A stretch of 12,572 bases of DNA, taken from positions 1-12,572 of the forward strand of contig JAUWWU010000008.1 of the NCBI GenBank assembly GCA_030616695.1, read 5' to 3'. Below, piece by piece: positions 6,737 to 11,375 of the stretch. The position numbers were made by a program, and so were the translations under genes. The stretch is from Candidatus Omnitrophota bacterium (GTDB taxonomy: Bacteria; Omnitrophota; Gorgyraeia; JAHIPI01). The notes beneath the pieces were generated by a model, which worked only from the letters and a program-made list of their open reading frames with translations, had not been told where the DNA came from and did no database searches. Position 1 is the stretch's first letter. The number at the start of each line of letters is the position of its first letter.

Positions 6737-8071
6737 AGCACCTTCTTTAGCGCTGCAGCAAAAGCCTCTATTTCTTCTCTTGTCCTTTTTTTCCGTCACT
6801 GCCACCAAAAGATATTTTTCCATTCCCTTATAATATTTGCCCAGCGGCAATCCCGCCAGAAAACCATGTTTTATCATGGCGTCAACTACTTTATCGGCAT
6901 TTTTCGGCAATAACACCGTAAATTCGTTAAAGGTCGACGAACTTCTTTTGACTTCCACTCCCCTGATCTTATCTAAAACATCTTTGGCGAATTCTGCCTT
7001 GTCGCGGTTAAGCTCGGCCAGTTCGCGGAGCCCTTCTTTACCGAGACTCGAAAGGTATATAATAGCCCGCATTGCGCACAATGCCTCATTTGAGCATATG
7101 TTCGACGTTGCCTTCTCCCGCCTTATATGCTGCTCCCTCACCTGGAGCGTCAAGACGAATCCTTTTTTTCCCTCTTTATCCGTGGTCGCGCCGGCTATCC
7201 TGCCCGGCATCTTTCGCGCGAATTGCGTTTTCACAGCCATAAAGCCGAGATACGGCCCGCCGAAAGAAAGCGGTATCCCCATGCTCTGGCCTTCTCCGGT
7301 GACGATGTCCGCGTCCATCTCGCGGGGCGTCTTTAAAATCCCGAGCGATATCGGATATACGGATTCTATCGCCAGCGCCCCGGCGGAATGCGTCTTTTCT
7401 ATTATGTCGGTGTGATCATCTATGGCGCCGAAAAAGTTAGGATTCTGCAATATGACACCGGCTGTCTTATCGTCTATACATTTAAACATCTCTTTTCTTG
7501 TTGACTGGCCATGGCTTACGGACAGCTCCACGAATTCAATAGAGAGATTTTTTGTATAGGAATAGAGGATCTTTCGATATATCGGATTTACGCCTCCGTC
7601 AACGACTATTTTGTTTTTTCCGGTTATCCTTGTAGCCATCATCGCCGCTTCATAAAGGGCGGTGCCGCCTTCATAAAGGGAGGCGTTGGCAATATCCATA
7701 CCCGTAAGGCCGCAGATCGCGCTCTGGTATTCGTAGATCGCCTGAAGTGTGCCTTGAGAGCATTCCGGCTGATATGGCGTATAGGCGGTATAGAATTCCG
7801 AACGTCCGGAGAGCGCATCAACAACGGACGGGATATAATGGTCGTAAAAACCCGCGCCCAGGAATTTTGTTATAGCCGCGCAATTGGATGAGGCGAGTTT
7901 CTTAAAATGGCTTAATACCTCAAGCTCGGATTTTCCATCGGGGATTTTGAAGGATTTCGGCCTGAATGCGGGTTTTATGTCTTTAAAAAGCTCCTCGACG
8001 GAACTTACGCCTATCGTTTTGAGCATCACCTTTATTTCTTCATCTGTGTGTGGCGTATAATAGTTACCCAT
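5294..8071 (-). CDS. gcvPA-gcvPB: Glycine dehydrogenase P-protein: GcvPA and GcvPB read as one ORF
   Basis: The PLP-dependent P-protein decarboxylates glycine and passes the aminomethyl group to the lipoyl arm of GcvH. As written the DNA encodes one 925-926 residue chain, but its structure is two genes run together: a GcvPA (subunit 1) domain through VAVTEK, then a GcvPB (subunit 2) domain from MLIFEKS. The GcvPA half has [19 protein letters not shown] and [21 protein letters not shown]. The GcvPB half has [25 protein letters not shown] and [21 protein letters not shown], in which the lysine (residue 269 of the GcvPB part) should bind PLP. Between them is a 20-odd residue non-homologous linker caused by one extra A in an A7 tract (see 6786-6792). 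The ATG at 8071 is preferred; an adjacent GTG at 8074 is possible. gcvH lies 10 bases upstream. A natural single-chain GcvP is unlikely, because the ancestral stop and start signals are still present. Confidence 0.9.
   Translation of the reverse strand: [925 protein letters not shown]
6733..8071 (-). other. gcvPA: Ancestral gcvPA unit within the run-on ORF
   Basis: If one A is dropped from the A7 tract, the frame reads a normal GcvPA C-terminus (EKRTREEIEAFAAALKKVL) and then a TGA at 6735-6733. This gives about 446 residues, the usual subunit-1 size. The span contains 1339 bases, one more than a multiple of three, in keeping with a single inserted base. In GcvP dimers of this type, subunit 1 lacks the PLP lysine and completes the active site of subunit 2. 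Confidence 0.8.
6786..6792 (-). other. A7 homopolymer at the gcvPA/gcvPB frame junction
   Basis: The coding strand reads GG, seven A, GG. With six A the gcvPA frame ends normally; with seven it opens into gcvPB. A single-base insertion error, a real mutation, or slippage by RNA polymerase would each act here. In the fused frame the tract also reads A AAA AAG, the classic -1 ribosomal slip heptamer, but a -1 slip leads to a TAG six codons on, not to the normal GcvPA tail. Confidence 0.85.
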
Positions 8072-8081
8072 CACCTAAAAC

Positions 8082-8477
8082 CTAATCACGGCTTTCTAAC
8101 TTATTCAAATATTCTTTATATTTCCCGGCGTCCATAAGCTTATCTTTTTCCGACTCGTCTTTTATTTCAAGTAATGCCATCCAGCCCTCAGCGTATGCCG
8201 CTTTATTAACGCTTTCGGGAGAAGCCTCCAGGGCCTTGTTTACCTCAAGCACTTTGCCTGACAAGGGGGCATATATATCGCTTGCCGCTTTTACTGACTC
8301 TACCGACGCCAGGGAATCAAACTGCTTTACTTCCTTTCCTACCTCCGGAAGCTCGACATAGGTTATATCTCCCAGATGAGACTGGGCATAATCCGTAATG
8401 CCTACTTTACCCTTATTGCCTTCGATAAGCACCCATTCATGCTCTTTTGTGTAATAAAGATTGTCCGGTATATTCAT
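8082..8477 (-). CDS. gcvH: Glycine cleavage system H protein
   Basis: The lipoyl-bearing shuttle of the glycine cleavage system: its lipoamide arm takes the aminomethyl group from P protein to T protein and is then reoxidised by L protein. The 131 residues match the family length. YYTKEHEWV (8-16), GKVGITDYAQSHLGDITYVELPEVG and SLASVESVKAASDIYAPLSG are all diagnostic, and Lys63 in ESVKAAS is the lipoylation site. The C-terminal half keeps NKAAYAEGWM, with the Gly-Trp typical of the family. The ATG at 8477 follows a strong AAGGAG at six bases. It lies 133 bases downstream of gcvT with a small palindrome between, and 10 bases upstream of gcvPA. The lipoate ligase three genes on probably modifies it. 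Confidence 0.97.
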   Translation of the reverse strand: MNIPDNLYYTKEHEWVLIEGNKGKVGITDYAQSHLGDITYVELPEVGKEVKQFDSLASVESVKAASDIYAPLSGKVLEVNKALEASPESVNKAAYAEGWMALLEIKDESEKDKLMDAGKYKEYLNKLESRD

Positions 8478-8490
8478 GCTATCTCCTTAG

Positions 8491-8540
8491 GTGGGGACAC
8501 TTTCCTTAAAGCGAAAACAAGGCCGGGAAAATGTCCCCAT
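8491..8540. repeat. 50-bp palindromic element (GGGGACA type) ahead of gcvH
   Basis: The left arm GTGGGGACACTTTCC (8491-8505) and right arm GGAAAATGTCCCCAT are imperfect inverted repeats (13 of 15 paired) around a spacer of about 20 bases. The right edge of the gcvH ribosome site (8484-8489) lies one base outside the left arm. The GGGGAC ends resemble those of the larger element at 10684-10838. It looks like a REP/REPIN-style or short MITE-like insertion in the gcvT-gcvH gap; no transposase is nearby. Confidence 0.6.
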
Positions 8541-8597
8541 AAATGGCTTTTGATATATTTTTTACGCTGTTGGTTCAACTGCAACGGCTTTAACGCT

Positions 8598-8603
8598 ATT
8601 ATA
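8598..8603 (-). promoter_or_regulatory. Possible internal -10 element ahead of gcvH
   Basis: A perfect TATAAT on the minus strand lies just downstream of the gcvT stop codon in the 133-base gap before gcvH. No good -35 box or TGn extension accompanies it, so it is only a candidate for an extra promoter for gcvH and the genes after it. Confidence 0.2.
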
Positions 8604-8610
8604 CACAATT

Positions 8611-9711
8611 TCAGTTCTTTAGCGAGCTTTTTCTGTAACACGGTCTGTCTGTTATTGATGCTTCTATCTCCGCCGAGCCGCCTTTTATCAAAATCTTCTC
8701 CCCTATCTTGGTATAGGGCGCGGCAATATAACCAAGGCCTATTCCGCAGGAAAGTGAGGGCGAGAAATTTCCGCTTGTGACTTCGCCTATTTTTTTACCG
8801 TCCTTCATAATGGCATAACCGTGGCGCGGCGCTCTCCTTGAATCCGCTTGAAAAGCGACGAGGAGTCTTTTTATTCCTTCCTTTTTCTGCTTCAGGAGAA
8901 TATCCTTGCCGACAAAATCTTTATTTAGATTTACATACCTTTCGAGATTGGCCTCAAGGGGCGTGGTTTGTTCGTCTACATCCTGTCCGTACAAAGTATA
9001 TCCCATCTCCAGGCGCAAGATATCTCTCGCGCCCAGGCCGGCCGGTTTAAGCCTTTCGTCTTTTAAGAGATGATTCCATAATTCAACTGCTTTGCCGGCA
9101 CTTACGTAGAGCTCGTAACCGAGTTCACCCGTATAGCCGGTCCTGCTTATTATATTCTTTTCGCCTAATATATCGAAATAACCGAAGGTATAATATTTTA
9201 ATCCTTTTACATCCGGCGCCAGCAGTTCACTCAATATGTCGCGGGAAAGAGGCCCTTGTAAATCGAGTTTTGTGAGTTTTTCGGAACGGTTTTCGAATCT
9301 GGCGCCCCCTTTAAGCTGCGATTGAACATGTTTTGCATCCTTGTCGATTGTCCCAGAATTGACTACGACCATCCATTCGTCTTCCGAAATCCTGTAGACC
9401 AGAAGGTCGTCGATTATGCCGCCCCTTTCGTTCAGCATAGCGCCGTAACGGCATTTTCCGGCAGGCATATCCTCCAACGAAAAAGTAAATATGCTCTCGA
9501 TGCCGCATGCTTCAGCGTCGCCGCTTATATAGAACTCCCCCATATGGCAGGTGTCGAATAAAGATGCCTGTGTCCTCGTATGGTTATGCTCGGCTACGAT
9601 GCCCTCATACTGAAGAGGCATATTCCATCCGGCAAAAGGAACCATTTTGGCCTTTAGTTTTAGGTGTTCTTTTAAAAGCGGTGTGGTTTTTAGGTTGCTT
9701 GAATTTTCCAT
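8611..9711 (-). CDS. gcvT: Aminomethyltransferase, glycine cleavage T protein
   Basis: Releases ammonia from the aminomethyl group on lipoylated GcvH and transfers the one-carbon unit to tetrahydrofolate, giving 5,10-methylene-THF. The 366-residue protein is of family size. Marks of the family are TPLLKEHLKLKAKMVPFAGWNMPLQYEG at the N-terminus, DTCHMGEF, LDLQGPLS, RTGYTGELGYELYV, GLGARDILRLEMGYTLYGQD and TSGNFSPSL in the C-terminal barrel domain. The ATG at 9711 is chosen. A TTG at 9732 would add seven residues, but it stands only two bases after the U-tract of a terminator, and the MENSSNLKTTPL start fits the family better. Neither start has a strong ribosome site; GGCGG is 14 bases from the ATG. 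It heads the long gcv run behind a strong promoter and an attenuator-like leader. Confidence 0.96.
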   Translation of the reverse strand: MENSSNLKTTPLLKEHLKLKAKMVPFAGWNMPLQYEGIVAEHNHTRTQASLFDTCHMGEFYISGDAEACGIESIFTFSLEDMPAGKCRYGAMLNERGGIIDDLLVYRISEDEWMVVVNSGTIDKDAKHVQSQLKGGARFENRSEKLTKLDLQGPLSRDILSELLAPDVKGLKYYTFGYFDILGEKNIISRTGYTGELGYELYVSAGKAVELWNHLLKDERLKPAGLGARDILRLEMGYTLYGQDVDEQTTPLEANLERYVNLNKDFVGKDILLKQKKEGIKRLLVAFQADSRRAPRHGYAIMKDGKKIGEVTSGNFSPSLSCGIGLGYIAAPYTKIGEKILIKGGSAEIEASITDRPCYRKSSLKN

Positions 9712-9734
9712 AAGCGATTGTTTATCCGCCAATT

Positions 9735-9762
9735 AAAAAATGCCTGAGAAAAAACCCAGGCA
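9735..9762 (-). terminator. Intrinsic terminator in the gcvT leader
   Basis: On the minus strand TGCCTG pairs with CAGGCA around a T-rich loop, followed at once by six T (9740-9735). It lies downstream of the gcvT promoter and upstream of the gcvT ATG, so it can only act as a conditional terminator (attenuator) of that transcript, or end read-through from the DUF72 gene. The 5' arm contains GCCUGGG, which may also belong to a riboswitch fold (see the leader feature). Confidence 0.8.
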
Positions 9763-9815
9763 TACGATTTTCATATTTGCTTCACCATGGTCAATTCCAT
9801 GAAGCCAGAAGCATC
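9755..9815 (-). ncRNA. Structured gcvT leader, possible degenerate ZTP (pfl) riboswitch
   Basis: The leader RNA folds as UGCUU (9813-9809) with AAGCA (9782-9778), enclosing an internal loop with CUGGC on one side and GGUG on the other, and an inner helix CAUGG/CCAUG. A linker follows, then GCCUGGG (9761-9755), which is also the 5' arm of the terminator. The ZTP riboswitch has the same order: ACUGGC, a small hairpin, GGGGA closing the first stem, a variable linker, then CCGCCUGGGC overlapping an expression platform. ZTP riboswitches sense the purine precursor AICAR/ZMP and control folate and one-carbon genes, which fits gcvT. Several conserved bases differ (UCUGGC, GGUGA, AUGCCUGGGU), so this could be another or an undescribed attenuator. 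It lacks the glycine riboswitch core. Confidence 0.4.
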
Positions 9816-9840
9816 CTTATTCATATATTTATTTAGGTAA

Positions 9841-9869
9841 ATTATACTACTGGAAGGGATTTTTGTAAA
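9841..9869 (-). promoter_or_regulatory. Sigma70-type promoter for the gcvT operon
   Basis: TTTACA at 9869-9864 (five of six to the -35 consensus), a 17-base spacer, and a perfect TATAAT at 9846-9841. Transcription would start near 9834, giving an mRNA leader of about 120 bases before the gcvT ATG that holds the fold and terminator listed above. This is the best promoter match in the window. Confidence 0.75.
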
Positions 9870-9888
9870 GCTAAATTTTAACGCGGAC

Positions 9889-9897
9889 TTATCCACA
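9889..9897 (+). promoter_or_regulatory. Single perfect DnaA-box match
   Basis: TTATCCACA on the plus strand equals the strong DnaA-box consensus. It stands about 20 bases upstream of the -35 box of the gcvT promoter. It is alone, with no cluster or AT-rich unwinding region, so it is not an origin. It could be a DnaA regulatory site or chance. Confidence 0.25.
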
Positions 9898-9901
9898 ACT
9901 G

Positions 9902-9925
9902 TAGCGGGGGTTTAAACCTCCGCTA
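9902..9925. repeat. 24-nt palindrome after the DUF72 gene
   Basis: TAGCGG pairs with CCGCTA, one mismatch follows, and the centre GGTTTAAACC is a perfect palindrome, so almost the whole 24 bases can form a hairpin. It begins 14 bases past the DUF72 stop codon. There is no U-tract on either side, so it is not a typical intrinsic terminator; it could protect the 3' end of the transcript or be a dispersed repeat. Confidence 0.5.
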
Positions 9926-9938
9926 TGGGGTAGGTGGA

Positions 9939-10673
9939 TTAGTCTCTCAATAAGGCCTTTAATTTAGTCCCATCCCTGACCGCGTGGCCTTCCGCGTCAT
10001 TATTGAAATACACATATACATCTCTTTTTTTGGCCTGGGCAACTATCCACCTTGCCCATTTTTTAAGGGCTTTAAGCGTATAACCGCCTTGATATTTGGC
10101 GCCCGGGCCGTGAAATCTCAAATAGGCTGTCTTGCCTGTGGCCTCAACAGGGCAGTTCACGCCGGCCATATCATGGACGCAAAACGAGGCATTATAGCTA
10201 TCCAGCATATCAAATACCTCTTTTTCAAACCAGGAATTGTCGCGGAACTCAAAAACGTGGATTTTTCCCTTTGGTAAAATCTTTAAAAATCGCTCGAGCC
10301 TCTGTAAATCACATTTCCAGCGCGGCGGAAGCTGGTATAGGACCGGGCCGAGATTTTCCTTCAGGCGATTTACGCGCGAGAAAAATTTCTTTACGGCGCC
10401 CGAGGCGCTTTTCAGTTTCTTCATATGCGTGATATAGCGGTTTGCTTTAACGCTATAGATAAAACCGGCGGGCGCCTGTTTTTTCCAACTTTTGAAGACG
10501 CTTGAGGCGGGAAGGTTATAGAAGGTGTTATTTATCTCTACCGTGTCAAATCTTTTTCCATAATAATCGAACCACTCTTTCGTAAAGAGTTTCTCGGGAT
10601 AAAATACACCTCTCCAGTGATTATAGCTCCATCCCGATGTCCCTATAAATATGCGGCCTGCCCTCTTTCCCAT
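9939..10673 (-). CDS. DUF72 / YecE family protein
   Basis: A 244-residue protein of the widespread DUF72 family, which has a TIM-barrel-like fold and no settled function. Family marks are IFIGTSGWSYNHWRGVFYP (8-26), YGKRFDTVEINNTFYNLP (38-55), FIYSVKANRYITH (71-83), GPVLYQLPP, VFEFRDNSWF and the C-terminal TAYLRFHGP followed by VYVYFNNDAEGHAV. The conserved Glu/Asn/Arg/Asp residues of the barrel mouth are kept, so the protein is probably intact. The ATG at 10673 has AGAGGG (10677-10682) four bases upstream, and the palindromic element at 10684-10838 starts only one base beyond that site. No clear promoter was found between the element and the gene. It is flanked by unrelated genes, which gives no hint of its job. 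Confidence 0.9.
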   Translation of the reverse strand: MGKRAGRIFIGTSGWSYNHWRGVFYPEKLFTKEWFDYYGKRFDTVEINNTFYNLPASSVFKSWKKQAPAGFIYSVKANRYITHMKKLKSASGAVKKFFSRVNRLKENLGPVLYQLPPRWKCDLQRLERFLKILPKGKIHVFEFRDNSWFEKEVFDMLDSYNASFCVHDMAGVNCPVEATGKTAYLRFHGPGAKYQGGYTLKALKKWARWIVAQAKKRDVYVYFNNDAEGHAVRDGTKLKALLRD

Positions 10674-10676
10674 TTA

Positions 10677-10682
10677 CCCTCT
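10677..10682 (-). promoter_or_regulatory. Ribosome binding site of the DUF72 gene at the edge of a palindrome
   Basis: AGAGGG on the minus strand, spaced for the ATG at 10673. It directly abuts the terminal inverted repeat that starts at 10684, so a folded element would end right at the ribosome site. Confidence 0.5.
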
Positions 10683-10683
10683 T

Positions 10684-10838
10684 AGGGGACGTTTCACTTT
10701 GCTGCAACCCCTTACCAATAAAAGAATTACAACATGACGTTTTCCACTTTGATAAGATTGAGAAAGTTTGAAAAATGGAAAATGGCATGTTGTAACTTAT
10801 TGATATATAAAGAGTTAAAACAAAGTGAAACGTCCCCT
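10684..10838. mobile_element. 155-bp nested palindromic (MITE/REPIN-like) element
   Basis: The termini are perfect 18-base inverted repeats: AGGGGACGTTTCACTTTG at 10684-10701 and its complement at 10821-10838. Inside, a second pair (TTACAACATG followed by a variable base and GTTTTCC, 10727-10745, against 10777-10795) pairs at about 17 of 19 positions, and TACCAATAA/TTATTGATA extends the symmetry. The whole element can fold into one long hairpin. It has no ORF of its own and no obvious flanking direct repeat. It fills almost all of the 175-base gap between the PEBP stop (10849) and the DUF72 start. The GGGGAC ends recall small elements moved by IS200/REP-associated tyrosine transposases, but that link is inference. 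Confidence 0.7.
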
Positions 10839-10848
10839 TTTTGACTTG

Positions 10849-11310
10849 CTACCTCTTAAACTTCCCGATAATCTGGGCTTCATCAAGTATATGGCCTTCC
10901 ATTGCCTTAAGAAGGGCTTTCTTGGTCAGGCCCGGTTCGAGGCCAAGGACGGCATCAAGCGCGTATAGCTTGAAGAAATACCTGTGAGGCCCTCCGGGCG
11001 GCGGACACGGCCCGCCGTAACCTATCTTCCTGAAGTCGTTCTTTCCCTGCCTGGCACCGCTCGGAAGCTCTTTATCCTTCGGGACGTTTTCTTCCAATTG
11101 GCTAACATTCGCCGGAATATCATATATCACCCAGTGGACCCACGTCATAAACGGGGCGTCGGGGTCATCACAAATAAGCGCGAAACTTTTTGTGCCCGCC
11201 GGAGCCCCATCCCAACTTAGCGGAGGAGATATATCCTCGCCCTTACAGGTATATTTGGCATCCATCATATCGCCGTTATTAAAAACCGGACTTTTTATAT
11301 TCAAAGCCAT
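10849..11310 (-). CDS. PEBP / YbhB-YbcL (Raf kinase inhibitor-like) protein
   Basis: A 153-residue member of the phosphatidylethanolamine-binding protein family, bacterial YbhB/YbcL branch, whose physiological ligand is not settled. The anion-pocket motifs are present: CDDPDAP (48-53), TWVHWVIYDIP (56-66) with His59, and GYGGPCPPPGGPHRYFFKLYALD (98-119) with His109. The ATG at 11310 is chosen because AAAGGAGGTGAT (11314-11325), almost a full complement of the 16S rRNA tail, lies seven bases upstream. The frame is open further up, to an ATG at 11376 that overlaps the feoB stop as TGATG. That form would add a 22-residue, signal-peptide-like segment (MKIRVFLTTIFFLCTLI), part of which is simply the translated ribosome site. 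A cytosolic product is favoured, but two forms are possible. Confidence 0.9.
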   Translation of the reverse strand: MALNIKSPVFNNGDMMDAKYTCKGEDISPPLSWDGAPAGTKSFALICDDPDAPFMTWVHWVIYDIPANVSQLEENVPKDKELPSGARQGKNDFRKIGYGGPCPPPGGPHRYFFKLYALDAVLGLEPGLTKKALLKAMEGHILDEAQIIGKFKR

Positions 11311-11313
11311 AAC

Positions 11314-11325
11314 ATCACCTCCTTT
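11314..11325 (-). promoter_or_regulatory. Near-perfect ribosome binding site of the PEBP gene
   Basis: AAAGGAGGTGAT on the minus strand, with good spacing to the ATG at 11310. It decides the start of the PEBP gene against the longer in-frame reading from 11376. A TTGACA with 17-base spacing to a poor TACCCT lies just upstream and could be a weak promoter. Confidence 0.7.
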
Positions 11326-11375
11326 TATGAGGGTACAAAGAAAAAAAATCGTTGTCAAAAAAACCCTTATTTTCA

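Noticed and set aside
6786..6792. Programmed -1 ribosomal frameshift at A AAA AAG
   Set aside because: A -1 slip gives a short tail ending in TAG, not the conserved GcvPA C-terminus; a one-base deletion or +1 change is needed instead.
6837..7415. A 192-codon open frame on the plus strand
   Set aside because: It is antisense to the well-conserved gcvPA coding region, has no family resemblance and no ribosome site; a shadow frame.
5294..8074. A genuine single-chain GcvP as in E. coli
   Set aside because: The two halves match separate GcvPA and GcvPB subunits, and the ancestral stop, overlap and ribosome site are still at the junction.
9735..9840. Glycine riboswitch ahead of gcvT
   Set aside because: The conserved glycine aptamer core and its tandem layout are not visible; the fold is nearer to a ZTP type.
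9880..9930. Replication origin
   Set aside because: Only one DnaA box, no cluster, no AT-rich unwinding element and no dnaA/dnaN nearby.
10684..10838. CRISPR repeat or phage attachment site
   Set aside because: There is one palindromic unit with no repeat-spacer series and no integrase or tRNA gene nearby.
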